Shown in pieces: positions 9,371-17,014 of a stretch of DNA of 64,000 nucleotides. Source of the DNA: Dyadobacter pollutisoli. GTDB lineage: Bacteria; Bacteroidota; Bacteroidia; Cytophagales; Spirosomataceae. The translations under genes and the position numbers were made by a program. The stretch is taken from the NCBI RefSeq assembly GCF_026625565.1, contig NZ_CP112998.1, positions 7,600,501 through 7,664,500 of the forward strand. The letters run 5' to 3'. Under the pieces are notes generated by a model, which was given only the letters and a program-made list of their open reading frames with translations, was not told the origin of the DNA and searched no databases. Positions within the stretch are counted from its first letter, which is position 1; every line of letters starts with the position of its first letter.

Positions 9371-10030
9371 ATGCCCTCAATACAAGCTTGCCTTTTTGAT
9401 CTGGACGGAGTAATAGTAGACACAGCCAGGTTTCATTACATTGCCTGGCGCCAGGTTGCCAACGATCTGGGATTCGATTTGTCTCACAGCCAAAACGAGT
9501 TACTGAAAGGGATCAGCAGAATGGAGTCGCTGGATATTATTTTGTCGATTGGCGGAGTAGAGCTGTCGGAAGATGAAAAAGTAAGGCGGGCGACGGAGAA
9601 AAATACCCATTATCTCGAACTTTGCCAGCAAATGACACCAGACGATACTTTGCCAGGCGTCCGAGTTTTTCTGGATGATTTAAAGGCAAAGTCAATCAAA
9701 ATCGGACTGGGTTCTGCGAGTAAAAATGCCCGTGTGATCCTGGAAAGAATCGATATGTTAAAGTATTTTGAAACCATTGTGGATGGGAACAGGATTACGA
9801 AAGGCAAACCCGATCCGCAGGTCTTTTTAATGGGGGCAGATGATCTGCATATCGCACCGGAGCACTGCGTAGTTTTCGAAGACGCAGTAGCGGGCATTCA
9901 ATCGGCCAAAGGTGCTGGAATGTTCGCAGTAGGGATCGGGCATAAATCGATACTGACTGAGGCGGATATTGTGGTGGCGGGGTTTGATGAGTTTAGGGTG
10001 GAGGATTTGCTGGTGGCTTTTGGGGAGTAG
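9371..10030 (+). CDS. pgmB: beta-phosphoglucomutase
   Basis: HAD-superfamily enzyme of 219 residues that converts beta-glucose 1-phosphate, released by maltose phosphorylase, into glucose 6-phosphate. Motif I is FDLDGVIVD, with nucleophile Asp10 and general acid Asp12. A cap domain follows, with the LLKGISRMESLD segment typical of beta-PGM, then GLGSASKNA (motif II), KGKPDPQVF (motif III) and FEDAVAGIQSA (motif IV). It is divergent from the amylase. An exact TAnnTTTG -7 box lies at 9356-9363, but a matching -33 element is weak. The GH65 partner gene lies 10.5 kb downstream, separated by the Rhs block. Confidence 0.93.
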   Translation: MPSIQACLFDLDGVIVDTARFHYIAWRQVANDLGFDLSHSQNELLKGISRMESLDIILSIGGVELSEDEKVRRATEKNTHYLELCQQMTPDDTLPGVRVFLDDLKAKSIKIGLGSASKNARVILERIDMLKYFETIVDGNRITKGKPDPQVFLMGADDLHIAPEHCVVFEDAVAGIQSAKGAGMFAVGIGHKSILTEADIVVAGFDEFRVEDLLVAFGE

Positions 10031-10033
10031 GGG

Positions 10034-11158
10034 TTATTGATTCAAATTAATCATATAATGCAGGCTGATTCTGGGAGCGGTCAGAAAGGACGTTTCTGTA
10101 ACTACCGAATAAAAATTAGCAAAATGCCCGATTTCAAGATTAATGCGGCGTTTATAACTGATTCCTGCCTGAAACCCAAGAAAGTCTTCCCGGTAACCGC
10201 CGTAAATCCCGCTATAAATAAAGCCAAGGTATGGACGCACTTTACCAGCGCCTATGTGACTACCCACCGCGATCTCAAATGTTTTCAAAGAGGTTTTTCG
10301 GTATGAATTTTGATCATAACCAATCAGCACATTAGGCGTCAGAAAAAAACTCATTTTGAGGTAGCGGTTCTGAAACTTTCTTGGAAAGTTTATCCTTAGA
10401 CCTATACCATAAGTTAGTTCATTGTCCAGGATAACAGGGCGTTCGTTCCAATTTTCAAGACCGATATTTATGTCGAGGTCGTATATCAACTTCTTATCTT
10501 TCGCCTTGTATATTTCGCGTTTATCGGGAAATGATCTGTTATACCTTTCAATATATCGCTTCAAATATGTTTCTTGATAGAGAGGTATGGTATCGTTAAA
10601 TCCATTGGCATCTTTGGATAATTGCGTAAGCTGATTTTTATATTCGTCATAAATCAAAAGATAAGTTTTGTTGTCAATCTTTTTGTGGAATGGATAGTTA
10701 TATAGCTCCTTTAATAAATTTTCCTTCTCTACAAAATAATGAAATCGTTCCAATGCATCCAGGTATAGATAGAGAGATGCCTTTTTACCTGCTACTATTT
10801 CTTGCAAAAATAGCTGAACTGAATCCTTTGTTTCCATAGAAGGAACTGTTGTGTAAGCCCGAGTTAATGTAATATCTAACAAACCTATTTTTTTGCTTTT
10901 GTATATTTCTTTGGTCGATAAAATACTAAACTCCTTTATATCCGCTGCCGAAAATTTTTGTTTCAATATCCCCGCTAAACCTTTGAAGTGGACTAGCCTG
11001 GGACTTTCCTTCCATCCTTCATCTTTAATTAATCCGCGAATGGTGTCGTTTTGATTGGTGATGATGTATCCATCGACTAATTTGCCTTGTGCGAGAAGAT
11101 TGGTTTGCTGTGCCAGACCGGCCATGCAGAAAAACAGGAAGTATAGAATGTGTTTCAT
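10034..11158 (-). CDS. putative outer-membrane beta-barrel protein, function unknown
   Basis: Secreted protein of 374 residues with a signal peptide (about 1-24). The N-terminal part begins GYIITNQNDTIRGLI, a domain style common in Cytophagales surface proteins. The C-terminal 150 residues alternate as amphipathic strands (for example YLKMSFFLTPNVLIGYD and PRISLHYMINLNQ), consistent with an outer-membrane barrel. I do not recognise a function. It ends three bases from the convergent pgmB stop. It lies beyond the terminator at 11337-11370, which separates it from the Rhs genes, and may have arrived with them or be native. Confidence 0.6.
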   Translation of the reverse strand: MKHILYFLFFCMAGLAQQTNLLAQGKLVDGYIITNQNDTIRGLIKDEGWKESPRLVHFKGLAGILKQKFSAADIKEFSILSTKEIYKSKKIGLLDITLTRAYTTVPSMETKDSVQLFLQEIVAGKKASLYLYLDALERFHYFVEKENLLKELYNYPFHKKIDNKTYLLIYDEYKNQLTQLSKDANGFNDTIPLYQETYLKRYIERYNRSFPDKREIYKAKDKKLIYDLDINIGLENWNERPVILDNELTYGIGLRINFPRKFQNRYLKMSFFLTPNVLIGYDQNSYRKTSLKTFEIAVGSHIGAGKVRPYLGFIYSGIYGGYREDFLGFQAGISYKRRINLEIGHFANFYSVVTETSFLTAPRISLHYMINLNQ

Positions 11159-11336
11159 TGGGATATTGATAAGGTTGATGTCTTTTAGACGGAGCCCTTG
11201 TCAATCGGTCACATTGTTTTTTTATTTTTTTGGAAACACTCTGCTAATCGTAATCCAGTCGTATGAAATCTAGCATCCAATGGAATATTAACTTTAATGA
11301 AATCAAAATAGCTTTTTCGCAACCGTTCATGCCAGG

Positions 11337-11376
11337 AAAAAAAGGCCCAACGACTAGCAGTTGTTGGACCATTTTT
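11337..11376. terminator. bidirectional intrinsic terminator ending the Rhs array
   Basis: An 11-bp stem with one mismatch (GGCCCAACGAC/GTTGTTGGACC, loop TAGCA, 11344-11370) is flanked by seven A residues on the left and by ATTTTT on the right. It therefore works as a T-tract terminator in both directions. For minus-strand transcription it lies about 115 bases after the last immunity-like gene at 11487, so it marks the downstream end of the toxin array. The remaining gap between 11159 and 11486 holds nothing else that I recognise. Confidence 0.72.
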
Positions 11377-11486
11377 GAAGATAAAAAAAACAGGTTTTGC
11401 ACGGCTGGACGCTGCTATTATTAACTTTAATTGTAAGAAAACGTATTTGGTGCAGGGAAAAATGCTTAAAATTCTTCCAGGCTTTC

Positions 11487-12013
11487 TTAATTTTCATTAA
11501 TCAACGAATTTTTAAATGACCATAGAGCTACGATCATGATATTTATCACTAAATACGCAGAAGAAGATTTACACACCAAGATAAGCTGATTTAGGAGGTA
11601 TTCTTTATCGTCGAGGTATTTTCCCTTCATACCCATCGCTCTGGGATGAATTATTTCGTATTTCAGCGAAATAGCAGTGTCTAATAATGTAAATCCGACA
11701 TTACCGGAATGATGCAGGATACGATTATCAATACTTTGAAAATATTCTTCATTTAGAATGGATTGAAGTCCCCAATTGTCGAAAAAATTATTACTAGAAA
11801 AGCAATACAGGACAGGGCTCCAATAGCCTTGATAGTTATTGGTTTGACAAAAAATATAATGTACAGCAAATGGATAAATATAATCACTTCCAGAACATAT
11901 AGAAAGTCCAAAATACTCAGGCTGTCCGGTACATTGAAATAATCTTTTCTTGCTAAAACTAGCGCTAGAATGTAGAAGAGCATTCCAAGTATATTTGAAG
12001 CGATATGTATCAT
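11487..12013 (-). pseudogene. candidate membrane immunity protein, frameshifted
   Basis: The start overlaps the stop of the upstream Rhs module in an ATGA arrangement, as expected for a cognate immunity gene. The first frame (12013 down to a stop at 11753) gives 86 residues with three hydrophobic helices. At a run of six A residues on the plus strand (11782-11787) the coding pattern moves to another frame, which continues as DNWGLQSILNEEYF and ends at 11487 with a fourth hydrophobic helix (SSSAYLVINIMIVALWSF). One extra T in the run would restore a continuous protein of about 175 residues. This may be a true mutation, a sequencing error, or slippage. The region is strongly AT-rich. Confidence 0.6.
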
Positions 12014-15000
12014 TTTCTATTCCAGTTGTTAAAGTTAAAAGCCCTGTAGATAAGTCTTTCCTTGCTTGAAAAATTATTGCTTGCGCTACCATTAGAGATG
12101 TTTCTCCAAACATCAGTTTTCTGATTGTACACACCTGTTTGAATTGGCACTCCGAGATAGCGCAGTGAATGGGGATCGCCAGATCCTATTATCCTACCTA
12201 AATTGTTGAAATTACCTTGTTTTATCAATAGGCTTTTCCCATCACTGCTACGTCCCATCACCATTTGTACGTGATGAGCCCTTCCATTACTTTCCCTTGT
12301 ATTCAATAGTATCGATCCTCTATTCGCATCGATAGCATTGACACTAACCGTATTTTCCTTGTTTTGAAAATCAGGAGCACCGGAGGTTGCCTTTACATCA
12401 TGAGAAAAAGTGTCGTAGTCAGAATACTCGCTTGACGCGGCGTCAAAGCTTTTTGATTCCGTTTCCCATTGAAACGGCAACTGGTTATCTTTTGAAAAAT
12501 CCATGATGACAGAAAGGCCAAGGTCGTCACAAGTACATTTGTCTTTTCTTGCAGTATACTTTTGAATATATGCTGGAAGATCATCTGAGAACTTTTTAAT
12601 AAATGTCGAGTTCCATTCATTTGTAATTTTCCACGCACTATCTCCATTTACATCAATATTACTAATTGGGCTATTTAAACCAAATTGGTACCCCGAAACA
12701 TTGCCGTACTTTGCAGCATATCTATCTACTGTACTCATTCTTCCGACCTCCGGCATATACATCCTCGCCCCAAAATCTAAATATCCTGACCCAACCTGCA
12801 ACTCCTTTTCATTGTATAAATATCGGTTCACCCAGTTCTGCACCTTCGGTAAAGCCCCATCCCGGTTGATACTCAACCCAAAAGGATAATAATCCGTCCG
12901 CTGCAAAACCTGCCCAAACTCATCAAAAACAACCCTGACATTTCCCAAATGATCTTTGAGACCATACTCGAACTTTAAGGCTCCCTTTCTAAAAACAGCC
13001 TGACCTTCCCTTAAAGCTATACGGTCTAAAACGTTAGAGGCTCCAACCTGTTTGTATTCAAACGCACCCGCATATTTGAACGTGACGGTATCCGCAATGT
13101 ACTTGTGCTTAGTACCCGCCGCATCATAATCATAAGTCAATGTCTTCCCTCCAATGGTAACGGTCTTGGGCAAATTCAGGTAATTATAATTTAAAGTTGC
13201 GTTTCTGTTTCCATCGGAAATCATATTTCCATTTGCATCGTAGCCGTAATTGCTAACCCCATTCTTCACACCCAGGTTACTTCCCGATCCGTCCGTGACA
13301 GCCGACAGCCGATTGCCGAGGTAAGCATAAGTAAGATTATCCACCACCGCCCCAGCCCTCACCAATGTTTTCAGATTCCCATTTTTGTCATAGGTAATGC
13401 TTTTTTCTGTATCCAGGTATCCATTTAGGCCTGTCGAGCCAGTTAGCCTGTTGGCACCGTCGTAGCTGAAACTGAGACCTTTCGTAAAAGCTGCTTCGTC
13501 TTTGTTGAGCCATTGCATTTGGCTGATGTTGCCATTGGTGTAGGTTGCACCATTGGCGTAAGTCAATCCGAAACCGAAATAGGACAGGTCTGGGCCAATG
13601 GCTTCTTTTCTGTAAACGGTTTTGCCATCAGTAAGCCAACCGCGGATGTTATTGGTGTAATCGGTTCGTAGCCTGTATTTAGAACCATCATCAGAATGAA
13701 ACCATTTGCTTTGAAGCTGTCCCAAAGCATTGTACCGCTGGGCTACTGTAAATGCTTCTTTGACACTCGCGCCACTGGTCACCTTTTCTTTGATTGCCAG
13801 CATCCGGTCTGCATGGTCGTAGCTGAAAGTGGCCAGATGGGTATGGGTTACATTGCCTGCCAATATCTGCTCCGTCTTTTGCTCTGAAACAATGGGCGCC
13901 AGATCGTATTTGTATTGGGTCGAAACTTTCTCAATAGCTCCCGCTCCTAAGTCATAAAGCTCCCTAGTGGCCTGGATCGGGCGGTACTCAATGTCATAAT
14001 ACGTCGCACTGGTCAACCAGCTTCCCGCTGCACCATTGCCGGGCAGCATTCTGGTCCGGCCCCCCGTTAACTGGCCCTTTACATTGGCATTGCTGGAAGC
14101 ATAGTAGCCCGCATTGTATGAAAGGTTTGCTGCTTTTGAGAAAGCATAGTCATCATAAAAGGTAATACTCAGAATATTAGCCTCTGTTGCATTCTTGGGT
14201 GCGGTGCTATTTAATGAGTAGCCTGCTATTGTGCCATTGCTTCGTGTTTCATGATGCTGGGTAGCTGCATCGACCGCCACTGACCAGTCGGTTCGGTTGA
14301 GCGCGGAGGCAATCTCGCCATTGACAATGGGCCTGTCCAACGCATCATATTTGGTAAATCCCCAAACTCCCCGGGCAAGCTGGTTGGCATCCCGCGACAT
14401 GGCCAGCCTGTTATATTGGTCATACACCATTTCAGTGACACCGCCGCCGGGAATACGTTTCACAGTCATTCTTCCCCGGTCGTCGTAATCGTAGGTAAAT
14501 GCGTGGTCAACGAGCGAGGCTACATCCTGGTAATTGGGCTGCAAAACGGCCCGTAGTAGCCCCAGATCATCAAAAACATAATTGGTTGTTAATGTACCTG
14601 CACCCGAAATGACTTGCCGGCAGATCACTTGGCCCAGCAGATCGGTAAACTCATTGGTGACATTACCTTGCTCATCGGTGATGTTCAGATAGGTAAGCGT
14701 GCCCTGTGCATACTGACCAACCTGCACAATGGTATTCAAAGCCGGATCGTAGTCATAGCGGTTGACCTGATTGGCAGCATTGACTTTGTGCTTAATAACA
14801 GAGCTGGCGCTTTTGTTACCAGCCGCCCGCTCTCCTGAAACACGGCTGAGCGGCGACTGCTCAAAACTGGTTTCATGGTAAGGCCTGCCCAGGTCGGCGG
14901 GATTTAACCCAGCAGAGTTGGCCGTATACCAGTTAGCGGCACCTGATACTGCATTGTTTTGAAAAGCTCCGTTTCCAGCTGCGGCGTAGGGTAGGTACTT

Positions 15001-15081
15001 CTTGACCAGCCGACCGGCGGCATCGTATTCAATTGGTTGAACTAAATCAGCACCTGCAAGGCTCAGTAGGGAGTAGTATCT
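12010..15081 (-). CDS. 5'-truncated Rhs module with papain-like C-terminal tip (orphan)
   Basis: The frame is open from a stop at 15082 to the stop at 12010. It encodes YD/RHS repeats, the RHS core and a variable tip. Homology to the full-length Rhs at 17015-20275 begins at about residue 75 of that protein (GADLVQPIEYDAAGRLVKKY), so the signal peptide and first part are missing. No ATG or GTG occurs in frame before an internal TTG at 14739 (which would give 909 residues). The core ends near YLDFGARMYMPEVGRM. The tip of about 200 residues has a CDDLGL site, a GSILL strand and HHVQMVMG, the pattern of a papain-like or NlpC-like cysteine peptidase. Probably a silent spare tip. Confidence 0.72.
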   Translation of the reverse strand, partial: RYYSLLSLAGADLVQPIEYDAAGRLVKKYLPYAAAGNGAFQNNAVSGAANWYTANSAGLNPADLGRPYHETSFEQSPLSRVSGERAAGNKSASSVIKHKVNAANQVNRYDYDPALNTIVQVGQYAQGTLTYLNITDEQGNVTNEFTDLLGQVICRQVISGAGTLTTNYVFDDLGLLRAVLQPNYQDVASLVDHAFTYDYDDRGRMTVKRIPGGGVTEMVYDQYNRLAMSRDANQLARGVWGFTKYDALDRPIVNGEIASALNRTDWSVAVDAATQHHETRSNGTIAGYSLNSTAPKNATEANILSITFYDDYAFSKAANLSYNAGYYASSNANVKGQLTGGRTRMLPGNGAAGSWLTSATYYDIEYRPIQATRELYDLGAGAIEKVSTQYKYDLAPIVSEQKTEQILAGNVTHTHLATFSYDHADRMLAIKEKVTSGASVKEAFTVAQRYNALGQLQSKWFHSDDGSKYRLRTDYTNNIRGWLTDGKTVYRKEAIGPDLSYFGFGLTYANGATYTNGNISQMQWLNKDEAAFTKGLSFSYDGANRLTGSTGLNGYLDTEKSITYDKNGNLKTLVRAGAVVDNLTYAYLGNRLSAVTDGSGSNLGVKNGVSNYGYDANGNMISDGNRNATLNYNYLNLPKTVTIGGKTLTYDYDAAGTKHKYIADTVTFKYAGAFEYKQVGASNVLDRIALREGQAVFRKGALKFEYGLKDHLGNVRVVFDEFGQVLQRTDYYPFGLSINRDGALPKVQNWVNRYLYNEKELQVGSGYLDFGARMYMPEVGRMSTVDRYAAKYGNVSGYQFGLNSPISNIDVNGDSAWKITNEWNSTFIKKFSDDLPAYIQKYTARKDKCTCDDLGLSVIMDFSKDNQLPFQWETESKSFDAASSEYSDYDTFSHDVKATSGAPDFQNKENTVSVNAIDANRGSILLNTRESNGRAHHVQMVMGRSSDGKSLLIKQGNFNNLGRIIGSGDPHSLRYLGVPIQTGVYNQKTDVWRNISNGSASNNFSSKERLIYRAFNFNNWNRK

Positions 15082-15110
15082 CTAAGGAGAGACAAGATAT
15101 TTTAGCGGCT

Positions 15111-15521
15111 TTACTCTTCTTCGCTTAAATCTCCTTCTAATGCTATTTTTCGCTTGAAGTAAATTCGAATGGGTTCCTCGTCCCGCTCAAATAGCCTATT
15201 AAAAACGTCATCCTTATTGCAAAGTTCATTGAACCCAATTAAATTTTGATAGTCTACAAATTCATTTCCCCTATTTATTTTCACAAGCCATTTCTTAGGT
15301 AAAATATTACTTACAATTTCAAAAACCTGATGCGGGAACCAACTTGGCCGACCATTTTCATCTACCAAAAGGTATAAATCATTAGATCCCTTAAAGGTCA
15401 AAAGGCTCATTACTAAATATTCTTTATTTATTTCAAGGTCAAAATCAAAATTATCAGGAATACCTTTTAGTAGATTTGAAGGGTCATTATATTTACAAAT
15501 CACTTTCATCTTCGTTCTCAA
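15111..15521 (-). CDS. putative immunity protein of orphan Rhs tip (136 aa)
   Basis: Small soluble protein with no signal peptide. Its layout (YLVMSLLTFKG, then DLYLLVDENG, then WFPHQVFEIV, then KWLVKI) resembles small families often found beside polymorphic toxins, but I cannot name one. It overlaps the 72-residue gene upstream by about 29 bases (17 if the second Met at 15509 is used). The gene is very AT-rich: 15241-15300 has 17 G/C of 60, against 35 of 60 in an Rhs core stretch at 13261-13320. Immunity function is inferred from position only. Confidence 0.6.
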   Translation of the reverse strand: MRTKMKVICKYNDPSNLLKGIPDNFDFDLEINKEYLVMSLLTFKGSNDLYLLVDENGRPSWFPHQVFEIVSNILPKKWLVKINRGNEFVDYQNLIGFNELCNKDDVFNRLFERDEEPIRIYFKRKIALEGDLSEEE

Positions 15522-15711
15522 AAAAATCTGGATGCAAAGGAATCGATTTGTCTATCTTTTCAATAAAATGATTTTTGTGCGAAAAAAAATTTTGCACTTC
15601 AACGCTCTCTATGCTTGGCTGTACATTTAATATTAGGGCATCCTTTAGATAAAGGCTTTTTCCGCAAAAGCAACAAATGACTTCTGAATTTTTATTGAAT
15701 TGGCCATCCAT
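15493..15711 (-). CDS. small cysteine-containing putative immunity protein (72 aa)
   Basis: Protein of 72 residues with a CCFCGK knuckle near the N terminus and two downstream His residues (FFSHKNHF), which might bind zinc. It starts 20 bases inside the 3' end of the orphan Rhs tip gene (stop at 15692) and overlaps the next small gene, so all three are probably translationally coupled. It is the first gene after the toxin tip and therefore the best candidate for the cognate immunity protein. No family is recognised with certainty. Confidence 0.58.
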   Translation of the reverse strand: MDGQFNKNSEVICCFCGKSLYLKDALILNVQPSIESVEVQNFFSHKNHFIEKIDKSIPLHPDFFENEDESDL

Positions 15712-16579
15712 AATTTTTAGCTATTCTGTTGATTGATTTTTGAGACCAGTTACCCATCGATGTAATGACTTTTCCTGTTGTTTGATTTTGTATTACTGCA
15801 TTAAATCTACCTGGCGTTATTTCGTGTAAAAATACATTAGCACCATCTGCCTGGGTAAATGCTCTTCCTAATGATTTAGTAGCATTAACTTCTACTATGG
15901 AAAGTACACCCCCTCTTGTTGCTGCTGGACCTGCTATCCTTGCTGCACCGTGTATAGTTGTTTGTACCCCCTTAGTGGCCTTTGCCGCTGTAAGATAATT
16001 TTTTAAACTTAAAACGCCCTTATACAATCCATAACCACTTTCGGCAGCCCAAAACATCTCAACTCCCAACTGGCTGGCTTTTTCATGCGGAGCATACTGC
16101 GTCCCATGCTGATATTTCAAATCAGCATTATACAATGTGGCTTGCTCACTTTGTGGTAAGGTTATACCACCATCTGCAATTTGAGGAGTTACCGTATTTT
16201 GTGCCCGCTCAGTTGCATCTGCTTTGGCAACATTCTGAGGACAATTAGGTGGGCAACCACCACTTTGCCCTATCCCATACTCGTGCTTTGCTTGTTCAAA
16301 CCCAACATTCCCGCCATGCTCGTCTTCATACTGGCCTGTACTCCAGTTATAAGTAGTCAACATTCCAGTTGGATCAATCATCAAGACTGGGTTGTTGTTC
16401 CCATAGACAAATGGCGAGAACCCTCCTGCAATCTCACTCATGGGATCAATCATCCCCCACCTTCCAACTTCCGGCATATACATCCTCGCCCCATAATCCA
16501 GATACCCACTCCCAACCTGCAACTCCTTCCCATTATACAGAAAACGATTCACATTATTCCTGGCCGATGGCGTCTGCAC
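15692..16579 (-). CDS. orphan Rhs core end with unassigned toxin tip
   Basis: Fragment of an Rhs protein. Homology to the full-length Rhs starts at PFGSKIDRNAP (about 16618) and includes the end of the RHS core (FLYNGKELQVGSGYLDYGARMYMPEVGRWG). An in-frame stop lies just before it; the only start is a GTG at 16579. The remaining 240 residues form a different tip, with a linker, a hydrophobic alpha-helical part, then TTIHGAARIAG and the end RFNAVIQNQTTGKVITS ... SINRIAKNYGW. The tip ending suggests a small nuclease-like domain, but I cannot assign a family. Likely a silent cassette, recombinable through the shared core. Confidence 0.68.
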   Translation of the reverse strand: MQTPSARNNVNRFLYNGKELQVGSGYLDYGARMYMPEVGRWGMIDPMSEIAGGFSPFVYGNNNPVLMIDPTGMLTTYNWSTGQYEDEHGGNVGFEQAKHEYGIGQSGGCPPNCPQNVAKADATERAQNTVTPQIADGGITLPQSEQATLYNADLKYQHGTQYAPHEKASQLGVEMFWAAESGYGLYKGVLSLKNYLTAAKATKGVQTTIHGAARIAGPAATRGGVLSIVEVNATKSLGRAFTQADGANVFLHEITPGRFNAVIQNQTTGKVITSMGNWSQKSINRIAKNYGWPIQ

Positions 16580-16717
16580 GGGCGCATTTCGATCAATCTT
16601 CGAGCCGAAAGGGTGATGATTTCAAAATATTTTTAAAAGACTCCCTCTTGATGAGATTTCTGAGACTATCTTAGATATATCCACCGAGATGATATAATTA
16701 GCTATTACGACGGCTTT

Positions 16718-16993
16718 CTAATCTTTCTTTCCAAAATCGTAGGGTGGAAGCTGAACGCATTCCACATAGTATAGGTAATTTTGCAAATCAAATATGACTT
16801 TGTCGTTTAGTAATTCATTGATTTGTGGAATTAATCCTTCTTTTATTTCATATACCATGTACATTAAAGGGTCATCATCCGATGATTTGAAAATTTCTTT
16901 CAATTTGATAAGGTCAACATAGTCGATGTTGATTTCTTCTTTTAGCCGGTCCGTCCTTTTGTCAAAAATTGTTATTAGTCTCTCTATTTTCAT
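16718..16993 (-). CDS. immunity protein for the E3-like Rhs tip (91 aa)
   Basis: Acidic soluble protein of 91 residues, 21 bases downstream of the full-length Rhs gene. It reads TIFDKRTDRLKEE near the N terminus and DLQNYLYYVECVQLP near the C terminus. The colicin E3 immunity protein (cloacin immunity family) has a comparable size and a similar start (FDKSTEDFKGEE) and a similar Tyr-rich strand, so the match of toxin and immunity type is consistent. It also recalls the DUF7683 proteins, with a DDPLMY segment. The assignment rests on reading by eye plus position. Confidence 0.62.
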   Translation of the reverse strand: MKIERLITIFDKRTDRLKEEINIDYVDLIKLKEIFKSSDDDPLMYMVYEIKEGLIPQINELLNDKVIFDLQNYLYYVECVQLPPYDFGKKD

Positions 16994-17014
16994 ATCATAT
17001 TATTTACAATTTGT

